A stretch of 64,000 nucleotides of DNA, from the NCBI RefSeq assembly GCF_949628265.1, contig NC_088787.1:1664501-1728500 (forward strand), given 5' to 3'. The position numbers and the translations under genes are program-made. The number at the start of each line of letters is the position of its first letter. The first letter of the stretch is position 1. The notes under the pieces were generated by a model that searched no databases, was not told where the DNA came from, and saw nothing but the letters and a program-made list of their open reading frames with translations. This DNA is from Cloeon dipterum (taxonomy: Eukaryota > Arthropoda > Insecta > Ephemeroptera > Baetidae). Below are positions 10,686-22,589 of this stretch, piece by piece.

Positions 10686-11784
10686 TGTGCTCCAGCTGAA
10701 AGAAAAAAAAACATCATTAACTCATTTTACTTAGTACCGATATATGTGCGGTCTTTAGTAAAAATTATATCACTAGCCGACGACTGTGTCCCAACCCTTT
10801 CGTAGTTTCAACACGACATGATGCTAAAAAGTTTTTTTTCTTTTGGGCCAAGCATCGAGTAAATCGTTTTCCAATCTTCCCGTAAAAAATATCACTCAAA
10901 ACGCAGGATCAACCCGGTAAATCGATGCGGGGCGTTACCAAAACGAAATGTCAGACATTTCGAACTAGAGTGCTTTAGGAGAGTGTGCGGTGGACGCTGA
11001 CCAATGCGCCTGTGGCCTGCGCACTGCAGCTTTCCCTATCTCTTCCCATGTTAAAAAGAGCGCACGCGGTTGGCGCTACAGCTAAATTTATGAAGCCACC
11101 CTCGGAGTTCTTGGTGTCAATCGAACGTGCACGAGTAGTTTCATGACATAACTCGGAACCGAGCCCGAAAACAAAAGTGCATTCGAGAATTCCGCGGCGG
11201 AAATCTGCCTATAGCAATGCACGCTCCGACAGCGACGATCCTGAAGTCAGGGTTTGAGATACTCAGGGGGAAAGTTAAAGATTTTAAATCCTGTTTAGCC
11301 CTTATTGTTAGGTTGTATTTCGAAAGCAACAAATTTTCGATAATGTCAACATCCACTCAATAAATAGTAGGATTTTTTTCAACACATGAAATGGAACCGA
11401 GTTTCAAGTCGCTTCAACCAATTGACAAAAATACAAAAATGTCAGAATTTGACATTTGGAAAAATTAAAATGAAAATTTGAACTAAAAACACGTAAAATA
11501 TGAAAGTACAAGTGGCATAGCTCTAGGAACTCTCGCTACTTGCTGGTTTGCACCTTTCCAGCACGCGTGATTTGGCTTCACGGGACGAATGTCTAGCGTT
11601 TCAAAAAAAGTCCTCGGTGCGGATGCAGTGTCCCTTGAGTGGGCTGGGTCCCTGTGCGGCCTGGTGCGCCCATTCAATCCGTTCGCAGTAATATTGGCAC
11701 TCGGAATTCAGCATTCGTGCTAGAGTGCAGTGCGCGCCCTTCCCGCTCCGAGGATAGGGACAAAAAACTTTAACGCAAAGACCT

Positions 11785-12072
11785 TTCAATCGGGCAAAAT
11801 AGTAACAAAGCACAAAAGCGCGTGCGGCACGATTGTCTCTACGGTCAGACGCCCAGAGGACCGTAAAAACCGAACGGACCCATTGGTGCACGCAGCGAGC
11901 GAAAAAAAATTAAAAAAAATAACGAAAAAAACAAAAAAGTATGCATTTACCTTTCGAGGAACAGCTGGAGCGAACGAGAGCAAAGGCGCACAGTGGAATG
12001 CTAAATGGCTTTTCCTGCCTTAACTCGAGCCTTTTTAATCAGCAAACGCGGAATTTTTTCTCGATTTTTATA
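11785..12072. repeat. Duplicated segment A, copy 1
   Basis: It shares with 12787-13105 the blocks GACCTTTC..TCGG, GATTGTCTC, CTTTCGA.GAACAGC.GGAGC, and ATGGCTTTTCCTGC..GAAC or TTAACTCGAGCCTTTTTAATCAGC, in the same order and orientation. Reverse frames in both encode similar low-complexity Phe-rich peptides, which reflects poly-A/T tracts and not a protein. Confidence 0.65.
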
Positions 12073-12544
12073 AAAATTTCGATAAGGGAATTACACATGC
12101 AAAACCACTAAAAACACATGGCCCCTGGTCAGCCTCGAGGGGAGCACGTGCAAGGAACAAAATTCAACCACAATACAAACTCACGATTGATAAAAAAAAC
12201 CGTAGCTGTTCACCACCTGCACAATTCTCTGCGCGCTCAAAAATTAGAATTTTTTCCAATGTGGAAATATATTTGATATAAAACATCCCCAACCTCTTCT
12301 ATAATTGACGAATAATGAACTGAAACCTGGTTTGAGAATTTTCCTGCCCTTAGGTGCATTATTGTGATTTTTTTTTTAAATAATTTGCTTTCGTCCGGCA
12401 CCAACCATGCAGCAGCGTAAATAGGTACATGGGCACCGCCGACCTCCTGGGCAATTTCTGTCCGTTTTTGCTATTGAATCACACCGGGACAGTTAAAAGA
12501 AACTCTGATCTCGAGCTTAGTCTCTGAGATTTGATAAAATGAAA

Positions 12545-12775
12545 TTTTCCGGAGAGCAGAAAGGTACACCAATTTTATTCTCCGCCGACATCCTGTGCGG
12601 CGTGACGACACGGTCCACTCTTATCACACGCGCTCTTACAGCCGGCCATGTTATGTTTTCGTCTTAAAAAAGTTTCTGGGCTTTTCCTCCCCGTGGAAAA
12701 TTGAAAATAATTTTAAAAGATTTTTGGTTTTCTGACGTGTAATGCTCACTTGCGAAAATGGTTTTATATGAGTAA
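12545..12775. repeat. Dispersed repeat B, copy 1
   Basis: Matches 17985-18235 through TTTTCCGGAGAGC, TCTTATCAC...CGCTCTTAC, CGGCC.TGTTATGTTT and TTTTGGTTTTC.GACGTGTAA in the same order. No coding frame is shared. Confidence 0.6.
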
Positions 12776-12786
12776 AAATTTCACGA

Positions 12787-13105
12787 GACCTTTCTATCGG
12801 CCAAAATTACAGTAGCAAAGGATAAACGCGTGCCGCGTGATTGTCTCGAGGGACTGAAAGTCCGATTGGGCGCAAAAGAAGCTGGACGCGGAGGGCCCGT
12901 CGGCGAGCGATTGATAAAAGACTGAGCGGATAGAAAAATATAAAAAATACTAGAAAAAATACAAAAGAGTGTGCACTTACCTTTCGATGAACAGCCGGAG
13001 CGAACGAGAGCATTGGCGCAGATCGAAATGCTGAATGGCTTTTCCTGCTTGAACTCGAGCCTTTTTAATCAGCCAACGCGGAGCTTTATCTCGACTTTGA
13101 TAAAT
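12787..13105. repeat. Duplicated segment A, copy 2
   Basis: This is the second copy of the segment at 11785-12072, about 1 kb away, in direct orientation. The most conserved part surrounds the minus-strand GTAAGT donor at 12980. Confidence 0.65.
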
Positions 13106-13488
13106 CGCGCAACGCACTGATTCGAACTCCTGCACTGCAATACGGCTAAACCGAAAAATATCAGTAAAGTTGGTCCGTAATCTACGCTGGTCGGGGCGGG
13201 ACCAGCTCGCCAGCATCGTCATCGCTCTCCTTAAAGACTGTCACGACACGCACCAACAGGAAATATTTTTCTAGAAATCATTAAAATTAATGGTGAAGAT
13301 ATCGTGAATCGTGCCGTAAAATAATTATTATCAATCTCATTAAAGATTTGAATCCACCTCTACATTTTTTTTTAAACGAGATGTGCTTGTTTTAGAAAAT
13401 ACAATTTATCGCTGCACTTTCCCCCAAATTGTTGGTACTTAAAGGCTAAAATTGGACAGACATTATAGCTTTCACCTGTGTCTCGATT

Positions 13489-13828
13489 GTGATCTGTTTT
13501 GATTTCCGCCGGTCAGAAGTCAATATATGACGTCGAAATAATGGAGGCCAGTCAGCAGACATAACTTATTTTTAATTAAATCAGTCAGCTTGAAAAATGC
13601 ACCTATTTTGAAGCTGCGCAGTAGACTTGTGCGCATATTAATCATGCGCAGTATCGTCACATCGCTTTTAAATCTCACAGGGAGGCTTCAACTCATTACT
13701 GCGCATGCGTGACCCAAATTGAAACCTTCTGCGCAGTTCGGAGAGCTGAGTTGCGATCTGTGTCGGTTCCCGCCAGTCAGAGGTCAATATGGCGTCGAAA
13801 TAATGGTGACCAATCAGGAGACAGTCCA
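13489..13828. repeat. Short direct duplication (about 75 nt) with NRF1-like sites between
   Basis: GATCTGT.T.G.TTCCCGCC.GTCAGA.GTCAATAT and GACGTCGAAATAATGG or GGCGTCGAAATAATGG recur at 13489-13562 and 13747-13828. Between them are GCGCATA, ATGCGCA and the palindrome-like TGCGCATGCG (13700-13709), which resembles NRF-1/Erect-wing sites. No gene start was found nearby. Confidence 0.5.
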
Positions 13829-16800
13829 GCGGACAATAAGAAGCGTCGAAAAAGGGGCGTGCCGATCTAATAATTTCATTCCCGCGTATTTTGTTACATT
13901 TCCATCACCTTCAAGTGCCATCTAACGGTCGATTCGCCAATTACCGGGATAATCAGCTGTTAGCAAAGATTATCATTTTGCTGAAGCTATTTTCATGATA
14001 ATTTTTTGAAACTTTCCCGCCGCACCGCCATCATATCTGTGCGTGGCGTGCAAGATGAGATAAATTTGAATGAAGCAGCTTTTCCAGTCCTATTTTCTGG
14101 AATATTCGTTCACTTTTCCTGCGGAGATTATGTTTCTGCGACTTAATACAAAAAAAGAGGATGAGCGTCTGTTCAGGAAAGGTCCCCTTTGGTAATTTCC
14201 GTCGGCACGCGAAGAGAGCGATTAAAATAAGTTAAGTGATCATTCTACAATTATCTCTTATTGAAGTCATGTAATTTAAAAAAAAAATAATATTTTTGCA
14301 TCGCCCAGGGTGTAGCAGAAAGAAAGGAGAATTGCGTTACATTTTTGCTCCAGAAACTCGCACAAGGAAAAGTTGCTATCGATAAATGTTATCAAGCGCC
14401 GATATCGACAGCCAGCTGCAAACCGCAAAAACAGTAAAAAAGCCAGCCAAACTGCACACAGAAACTTCTAATATTGGCTGAGAAGTCCAGAAGGGCCTTT
14501 TGCGGCCTTCGTGAATAAAAATAAGATGCTGCGATGACTTTAAAGATAAAGGAAGTATTTTATATTTAATTTTGCATTGAAGCCGGCACTTTTTATTAAT
14601 AGCGAGCGTAGAAACTTGGGAGAAAAGTGGCTCAACCACGCCCAGGTGGGATGACCTGAGGCCTGAGGAAGGTCGGTGCAGAGCGAGGCTGAAAAATCAA
14701 CGCCGAGTCTATTGAAACTTCAGAAAAAGCAAAAAAAATGCGCTGCGGACGCAATATCAGGTCGGGGTACCCTGAAAAAGGTTGCCAGGTTATTGCCCTT
14801 TAAATCCATCCAGAATACCTATCTGATGAGAGGTCGTGGTCAAAGATCGGGCGAGTGGTCGAATTGTAATAAAAATAAAACTATTTTCGGTTGCGCACTT
14901 GTCGAGTCGGGCGGCCAAAAAACCCGGAAAAAACGAATTTTAATTTTTCTATGGGCTCAAAAAATCTCAAAATCGGTTTGCAGGCGTGCGTTGGTCCTCC
15001 GCGTATGGTAGAACAGTTGGGAACCCACTGTCATTCTGCGTTTTAAAATAAATTGCAAATTCTCGATTTCCCATGTTGATTTTACGGTTTTTAAAGGGAA
15101 AATAAAAAATCACGTTTTTTAAACTTCACGGATTTCCCGAGCTGATCTCCAACATAACTTTTGGAAGCGAAAGGTGCCCCCTGCGAGTGGGTAAAAAGCG
15201 CTGAACTAAAAGAAAAGAAAGGAAATTTTTTTAGAGCCAAAAGTGTTGGCAATCAGCGAAAATCTATTGCGTTTCACTTTGAAGCCGGATATTTGATTTC
15301 GATAAGGGGCTGACGTACGTAAAGCCGCAGCCTGCCTCTCGGAGTGAGTGCGTACAAGGAAAAAATTGGACCAAAATCCAATCTCAAAATCGATAAAAAA
15401 AAACCTTAGCTGTGTGTGTGCCTAGCGCGTTTGCCGGGCCGGCTATTTTTTTGGTAGCCGAAAATGCTCGGGTTAGCCCCCGCTACCTAGGTAATTTATT
15501 TTTACCTCGGGCTGAGTTCGGGTTTAGTCTACCAAGTGTGGGTTTAAAAATGAAAACGATCACCCTTCAACCAAATAAAAACTCAAACCTCATTTTCATA
15601 CGCTCTCAAAACAAATTCCAATGCATTGCAAATTTTTGTTCGAACAGAGAGAAAAAAGGGCTGAGTGGGGAAAAACCCCGCATTTAAAAAAAAGCAGTGA
15701 AATGCGTTTTTTTTTCAATTTTAACCATTCTTGCAGGCATGTTTGCACCTCAGTTTTCAATAATTTTTAATTATTAAGTTTAGTCATAACCTCGACTCCG
15801 AAAAAATTTGGAACGCACTTCAGAGGAAATTTGCGGTCGGAGTGGTAAATATTTCCTCAACAGTGCTGATTTTCACCTTTTTTGCAGAATATGTTAATTT
15901 TAAAATGCGAATAAAATACTGCTAGCATTAAAATGCATTGAAATTAAAAGAAACTTTTAATTAATATTTTTGGGCGGGCGCACTCGGGCCCTGAATATCG
16001 GGTCCAGTTTCCAGTCGGGCTCAAGCAACGAGATGAGCTAAAAAATCGGGTACGAGCGGGTCCGGGTTGCGTCCCTAAGGGAACAATCGTGCCCGGGCAA
16101 CAAACATTTGGCCCGGTGAACGCACTCTGTGCACCAGCTGCACGCAGTTCTCTGCGCGCTCAAAATTTCAAGTTTTATCCAAAATGGAAGTAAATTTAAT
16201 TTAAATCAGCTAATAACACAACGCTCTTTTAAAACTTCTTCCCTTTTATTCCTTGGTGTCAGCGATGATTTTCACGCTATTTCTCTGCTGGCTTTTTTTC
16301 TCAATTTTTGTTTACTCGATTTTGCTTAAAGAACGAAAAGGAAAAAATCGCCGCTGTGGGACGATAAGTCGCTCGATTGGTACGTCCTGTTCGCGTTATC
16401 GCTCCGGCACATGTTTCTCCTGGTTGCTCAGTCAAATGCCTCCAACATTTTTAATACAAACTCGGTACAGAATTTTGCGCAGCAGCAGAATTATATAAAA
16501 AATAAAACAAAAACGGCATTTTTGGAATATTATTGAGAGGGTTGGAATTGAGGGGGGCAGACAGGGTTGACAAGGGTGCCTAATAAATGCATAATTTTAT
16601 CGCGGGTCTGACACTGCATGACAAATAGGTGCTATGATTTTTTAGTGGCTTAAAAACGCGGTTTGGACATTAATTATTTTTTGTTCGCGGGCCTCTCGCG
16701 GCGTCGGGGCGCTATTTGCTCTCAAATGAGAAAATACTCAATATTCTACGACTGCATTGATTTTTGTTAATTGTTAGCGTATATAGCGCCTCAGACAATC

Positions 16801-17984
16801 AGGTTCGGAAGGGAAAAAACGGGAAAAATCGAAATTAACTCTTCCGCCATTGCTTTGAGTGACGAAGGGCGATTTTTCAAAGTTCAAACTAACCCATTTT
16901 AAATTCTCGCGGGTCCCGCGCGGGGGCCCTGTGGGCCCTTGGGCCTTGAAACTCTGAGGTTAGTATTTTACTCGCCAAGACAAAGCTAACGGTGTGCGGA
17001 AATTAAAAAATCGGGCCCATAGGGCCAGAGTTGTTAAGGTTGCAAATGCATCACCCTGAGCACCCTGGACCAAAACTGGAAAAAATGCCGTCATAATCGA
17101 TGCGGAATTTATCTGGGAACATTTTGAGACCAAATTCGAGCCGATAGATCAAAATCCTAGGACGAGAGAGATTTGGCGCGCGGACCGGAATCGCCATTTA
17201 GTTCCTCTCATAAGGATTACATGGGAACTGATCATTTTTGAATTAATTAGTTATTAAATTAATTTGGCCACGATTACTAGCCTATCCTCTTCCAATTGAT
17301 GAACAATGACGGGAAACCGAGTTTAGGAATTTTCCGGCCCATAGGCGAATTACGGCGAATTTTTAAAAATTGGCTTTTGCATTGACGGCAATGCTGTTGA
17401 CCAGCGCAAATTTTTTATTTTTTTTAATTCACCCGTTTGTTCTAAAGTAAACCTCGACCCCTCATTCGATAGGTATTTTTTTCGACTTGAACTTGGCTTG
17501 CTAAAACGACCTTTTTTCAGGGTTCTCCAACCTGAGATCCTTTCCCGAGACGAATTTTAATTATCTTTCTGTGATTTTTAGCATATTTATTGACGTATTT
17601 TAACACTCTACAGTTGCCAGCCCTCCTCAGGTCGCACAACCTGACGACTGCTTTAACGCGGATTTTCCAAAGTCGTATCTTTTTTCCTATTTCTATTTTC
17701 TCAATGCGGATTTTGCACTCACGGATAGCACGGATAGGGCGTCTTAATAACCTTTTTTAAATTTCGCGGGTTATTCAGAACCGCTTTGTTGTACGTGGAA
17801 CCACAAAATAAACAATTAATTTTTCACGTCACGATTTACGTCTCGGCCAGAACGCTGAGAGTGCAGCACAGTTTTTATTTTCTAAAAATTCGACGAGTTG
17901 GTGGATTTAAAGTCCCTATGGCTCATTCGCCCAGGGGAGTGGAAAGAAACGCAAATCTCGATTTTCATCATTGGCAATTTGCTA

Positions 17985-18235
17985 AAATGAATTTTTCCGG
18001 AGAGCTACAACGTGCACGCGGCGCGCAAGCTCACCGCTTTTTTTATTTCCGCCGCCGGCCTGCAGCGGCGTGAAGGCACGGCAACAACTCTTATCACGCG
18101 CTCTTACGGTCGGCCGTGTTATGTTTGCCTCTTAAAAAAAATGCATGGCTTTCTCATGCCCCTGGAATATTAAAAATTCATTTTTAAAGATTTTTTGGTT
18201 TTCCGACGTGTAAAGCACACTCGCGGAAATGGTTT
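17985..18235. repeat. Dispersed repeat B, copy 2
   Basis: Second copy of the 12545-12775 repeat in direct orientation, with a different GC-rich insert near 18020-18060. Confidence 0.6.
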
Positions 18236-19128
18236 TTTTTTTGTTAAAATTCGGCTGTTAGTCCGATCATCGACCACGACCCCTCATCATTCAAGTCTCA
18301 GTCTTCGCTTCGACCTGGGGAACCCTGATGACCTTTCTTTTTCAGGGAACCCCACCCTGAGATCAGTCCCAGAGCCTTTTATCGCGATTTTTACAACATG
18401 ATTTAAGAGAAATTACACAAACGCGAGCAGCCAGGTGCTTGTGAATACATGAATAATATTAAAAGAGAACAATAATTGTTGCCACAGAATTTTGCCTTTT
18501 TGATCCGGAAATTCAACCACCTTGCTCAGCTTTTCACGATTTAATAGACAATTTATTTAAATTTTGTTTAATCGGTAATTTAAAATAAAGGTGAGAGGAA
18601 AAAAGCTTACTTCATGGTTTACTGAAATCAATTTAGAAATTTTAGACAGAGTGGTTAAAAAAATGCGCAGCAACATTTTACTTTCCTCCAGAAATTGTTC
18701 GCAAACACGTCAAAGCAAATCAGGAAATTAATTTTCGATAAGGGATTGACGTCTGTAAAACCGCAGCATTCGTACAACCTGACGAGCGTGCGAAGTGACC
18801 TTTTGGGCACACTAATCTTATCACAGGTCACATAAAGATAAAAATTAAAAATATTCAATAAATACATATCAGCAGTTAAAAAAAAATTGGTTGAGAGGCC
18901 AGAAAATCATATTCCATCGATGTCAGATGTCGGGAAGCATTTGAATTTGTTCGAAACGATCAAAATATCAATATAGATTTTTAATGGGGGCGAATTGCGT
19001 TTAATTTGAAGGAGCGAATGGCAAATAAACAACACGTCACGCCAGCCTTGACCTCAAATCTGCTGAAAAATCACTCGTTTCCGGGCGAAATTAACACATT
19101 GACACTCTGAAATGTCTAAAATTAATTG

Positions 19129-19332
19129 TTAGAAGTTTAGGAGCTGTAGAAACGGATTAAAATATTCGTGCCCAATGCACGCAATAATTTGCAGTTTCTT
19201 TGCTGAGTCAAGAGCACTGTAATCCGTCAATCTGCACGACTCCGGCGTCCAGCAGGTTGCATACCCGACTAAAAACATTGATATCAGCATAATGATAAGA
19301 ATAGGGTTTAGATTTAAAGTGATTTTTCCCAT
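19129..19332 (-). CDS. Possible small secreted peptide, or a CNLL-family terminal exon in another frame
   Basis: A 67-codon frame starts with an ATG and a hydrophobic leader (NPILIIMLISMFLVGYATC) followed by a short polar region with two further cysteines. However, the segment from TTTAG at about 19270 downward is repeated at 22264-22405, and that repeat begins exactly at a splice-acceptor-like TTTAG and excludes the leader. In the alternative frame it reads CNLLDAGVVQIDGLQCS then TGA, matching the exon at 5970-6077. The alternative, a terminal exon fragment, is therefore at least as likely. Confidence 0.25.
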   Translation of the reverse strand: MGKITLNLNPILIIMLISMFLVGYATCWTPESCRLTDYSALDSAKKLQIIACIGHEYFNPFLQLLNF

Positions 19333-19796
19333 GCACTCGATTGTTTCCTTTCCAGCCTCATTTAATAAAAATTAAATCAAGCAGTTCAATCAAATCAGTA
19401 TAGAAATTTTGGTTTTTATGTCCTGCAAGAATCCCAAAAGTTAGGGAATCGATACATTTCTTGGAATTAAATTACGATTTTTAATATTACTCTTATTCAG
19501 TCTGCCTAAAATTTGAATTTGTTTCATTCTCTCTCCATTCCGATCGTTCGCAAGCTACGCATAATGACGGTTGCTCCACTTTTTTGCCAGTTTCTTAACC
19601 TTCACCCAAAAGGAGTTCGACAGAAGAAAAATCCTGCAAGTTCTTGGGATCTCTGAATGAGGAAATACCAAATAAGACATGGAAGTAGCAGTGCGCATGA
19701 GCAGAAAAGGTGGAAGGGGGTCCCCACCTAAATGACCTGAGGTAGGAGCCACTTCACCGAACTCTGCTTCATTGCTTTCAAAGTTGTCTTTCGGAA

Positions 19797-21413
19797 ATGT
19801 CGTCCGCGAAGCCACTCTGCGTTTTGTGCGAGCGTCCGACGGCGGACGGTGCTGTCCAGGCTGTCCAATTGGACAAGGAGAGGCTGCAGGCTTGGTTAAT
19901 CGATGTCTGTGGAAACGAATTTGCCGAAGAAATCGAGGATCACGACCTGATTTGCAACTTTTGCGTCTGGCACTCAGAGTGAGTCGATTTTAATAACCTG
20001 TTAAAAGTTTTATAAATATTATTAAATTAGGTTTCTGGAAAAACACGACTCGGAATCTGAAGCTAATTGCTGGTGGCCTCAGGATGAGCAATATTTGGAC
20101 GACGCGGCTAAAGAATTGCGCAATTATTACTTTGGTAAATTTATCCAAATATCATAAAGATGATTTTTTCTGATGATTTTACTCCGATAGATGGAATGGT
20201 GGAGCAGTGCTGGGTTCAGTTGGAGAAAATTGAAGAGTCAGAAGCTGAAAATGAAGCTGAATCAACAACCAAAACTGAGATGAAAAGGAAAAAATGTCCA
20301 TTTTGTGATAAATTATACAACCACTTGGCAAAACACGTGAAGTACGCGCACAAAAATGCGATCAGGTGTGAAAATAAAAATTGTGCCACCTACTTCCACA
20401 CAATTGAGGAGAAAGCAGAGCACAACAAGAATTTCCACGAGATACCGAGAGAAAGAAAGATTATTCAGTGCCCATTTTGTGAAAAGGAGTTCCAGGGAAA
20501 TGATAACTACCGCCAGCATGTTCGAAATCTCCACACTGAATATCCGGTGAAATGTTTTTTCCGTGGTTGCATTGATTATTTCAAATCTGAAACTGAAATG
20601 AAGACTCACTTTGATTTGACTCACAAGGAGGAAGACCAGGCCAAAGTCCGAGAATGCGAGTATTGCGGATTCAGAGCAAAGAAGATCGAAACATTAGAAA
20701 GTCACGTTGCTGCGAAGCATTTGCCGAAATCAATCAAGTGTGACAAGTGCGACAAATGGTTTTCGACGGTAAGACTCCTACAGAGGCATGACTTGCAAGA
20801 TCATAAATTCAAAAAATGTTCGATTTGTGATGCCAAAGTTACTGCACATGATTTCAGACGACACTTATCTAATCAGAAATGCCAACGCTGCAAAAACAGA
20901 TTTGACTGCGCAGGTTTACTGCAAACTCACAGGAAAACTTGCAAAGAAACTCTATTGAAATGCAGCAAGTGCCAAATGACATTCGCAATCATTTCAGCGT
21001 TAAACTACCACGAGAATAGAAATCACGGAATCAACTCTTGGCGTGGTTTGAAAAACAAAAATCTCGGGTTCAAATGCCAGCCGTGCAAGAAGTACTTCAA
21101 AAGTGCAATATACTTAAAGAGTCATTTGAACAATTTGCACAGTGATGCCAATTTGAAGTACTGTGCACATTGTACCAAAAGCTTTCATTATGTCTATTCG
21201 TTCAAAAACCACATGGCGATGAGGCACAATTTGATTGAGAAACCCTTTGAATGTGATTTTTGCAAGAGAAAATATTACCAGAAATCTGAACTCTCAAGAC
21301 ATATTGAAAAATTTCACTTGGAAGGTATCCGTGAAAAGTGTGCAATTTGCGGCAAGGAAATGACCGCTTTGTGGATGAAATCACACCTTCTCAACGTTCA
21401 TAACAAATGCTGA
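19797..21413 (+). CDS. ZAD-C2H2 zinc-finger transcription factor (502 aa)
   Basis: Exons are 19797-19978, 20031-20134 and 20191-21413 with GT-AG sites, giving a frame of exactly 503 codons. Residues 1-100 form a ZAD (zinc-finger-associated domain), with CVLC near residue 8, CNFC near 54, and a spacer ending in LDDAAKELRNYYF. ZADs mediate dimerisation and are typical of arthropod C2H2 families. An acidic linker follows. The rest is a run of 12-13 C2H2-type fingers, including C-x2-C (KKCPFCDKLY, IQCPFCEKEF) and C-x4-C forms (ENKNCATYF); one finger ends in H-x-C (RRHLSNQKC). A DNA-binding nuclear role is expected from the family; the target is unknown. The start chosen is the first ATG before CVLC. 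It is not closely related in layout to the ZAD-like genes at 31-45 kb. Confidence 0.92.
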
Positions 21414-22263
21414 ATTTAAGCAGTTGAAATTGAAAGTGGGTGAATATTATGGTATGAGCGAAAAAGCTTTTTGTCGAATACATAAATGAAATCGTAAATT
21501 TGATTAAATTATTTGATTATTAGAGAAATTGTTGCCTTAAATTAACGATCTTTGTTTTCTTTTTCAATTAATTTCTTCAATGTGCATATGGGTTGATAAA
21601 AAAGCAAATTGTGAAATAAATATCCAAATTGTTTCGAAAACCAGCTTCTGTTTTCTTCGAGTGTGATTGAAGAGTGCTGATTAAGGTCTAAACAACTAAG
21701 GAGATATTAAAAAATTTACGTGAAAGGGTATTAACAGGGCAAACAGAGATTTCGGCTGTGCAGTAGAGTCCGCGAATTACAAGACAGATAAAATTAAAAT
21801 TAAATTGTGACGGCAGCTAGCAAACATATAATAGCTTATTCCCAAAATTTTCTCACAATTTTCGCATCCGCGCGACTTTCGTTAGCTTACCAGCCTTTCC
21901 CTTTCACCTCAGTTTTAAATTTCCCAAAATATTTTCAATATCCATTTGAACTTATAAAACAGACTAAATTTCTGAACATATGGGGAATAATTTTTGTATT
22001 TTTAATATACAGCGACAGATTCAATTGTATATCAAGGAAAACATCGGTAAGCATTTTCCCCGCAGCTACATCACAAACATTCCCTGAATTTTAACAGGTT
22101 AAAAATTTCTACCACCACATCCTTCACGCAATTGTGAGAGCAGCTGCGCATTTCTTGTTGAGTTCAATATTGAATTCCCCCTTCTCTTTAACACAATCTG
22201 TCTAAATTAACATACTGACTTTCTAAAACTCCAATTTATAAGGAGATTAGGCCCTAAAAGTCC
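21414..22263. other. Intergenic region
   Basis: AT-rich sequence after the zinc-finger gene. Short open frames here have no family motif or splice support. No other structure was seen. Confidence 0.5.
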
Positions 22264-22405
22264 GTCATATGAACGGATTTAAATATTCGTGCCCAAACCA
22301 CGTGATAACTTGCAGTCTTGGTTGGTTAAAAAATGTCAAGTGCACTGAAATCCGTCAACCTGCACGACTCCAGCGTCCAGCAGGTTGCATACCCGACTAA
22401 ATTTA
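22264..22405 (-). pseudogene. Duplicate of the 19.2-kb CNLL exon segment
   Basis: Over about 135 nt it matches 19140-19275, starting at the acceptor-like TTTAG. In the CNLL frame it reads CNLLDAGVVQVDGFQCT then TGA, the same stop position as in the 19-kb copy. The leader-encoding part of the 19-kb ORF is absent. Confidence 0.45.
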
Positions 22406-22439
22406 TGGTTTCCCTGCTTCTCCCGCCAAAAGATTTCAA

Positions 22440-22470
22440 ATCCCCCGCCGCCATCTTCCGACCTGCCATC
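22440..22470 (+). promoter_or_regulatory. Possible ETS/YY1-like promoter motif before the first LRR-like gene
   Basis: CCGCCGCCATCTTCCG lies about 140 nt upstream of the ATG at 22590. It matches the known YY1 (Pho) core on the opposite strand, AAGATGGCGGC, next to an ETS-like GGAA. Function is inferred from the motif alone. Confidence 0.25.
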
Positions 22471-22589
22471 TGTCAGGTAAAAGTGATGACTACGCCACAA
22501 ATCAGCTGTGGTGAGACGTTACTGCGTGAGGAAAGTCGAAGAGGCGCACGCACGAAGTTTTAATTCGAGGAAAATTCGGGTTTAGAGAA

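Larger units (their letters stand above)
10696..13105 (-). promoter_or_regulatory. Possible upstream first exons of the multi-tyrosine yellow gene
   Basis: An acceptor (TTTCTTTCAG) lies 10 nt before the ATG at 10685, so a 5' untranslated exon is expected upstream. Two duplicated segments (about 11785-12072 and 12787-13105) each hold a minus-strand donor context, TCGAAAG/GTAAAT ending at 11951 and TCGAAAG/GTAAGT ending at 12981. They are candidates for alternative first exons. No transcript evidence is available here. Confidence 0.25.
10900..18900. other. Gene-poor, repeat-rich region
   Basis: No coding model could be supported in these 8 kb; open frames are short and lack splice structure or family motifs. 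The DNA has many poly-A/T runs and locally GC-rich blocks. Several segments are duplicated within it: 11785-12072 with 12787-13105, about 12170-12240 with about 16130-16200, about 12290-12400 with 17281-17390, 12545-12775 with 17985-18235, and about 15300-15330 with about 18730-18760. This looks like nested remnants of non-coding repeats. Confidence 0.6.

Noticed and set aside
13100..13145. tRNA-like TTCGAACTCC motif
   Set aside because: No A-box, no cloverleaf arms could be formed around it.
11601..13222. Several minus-strand frames of 60-100 codons, some with similar Phe-rich peptides
   Set aside because: The similarity follows from the duplicated non-coding segment and its poly-A tracts; no splice-linked model or known domain.
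15412..15687. 91-codon plus-strand frame with a GC-rich start
   Set aside because: No domain, no acceptor or donor pattern, composition changes along its length.
14376..18401. Frames of 66-111 codons in the repeat-rich region
   Set aside because: No motif, no supported splice structure, low-complexity composition.
20313..20624. 103-codon minus-strand frame
   Set aside because: Antisense shadow of the ZAD-C2H2 gene.
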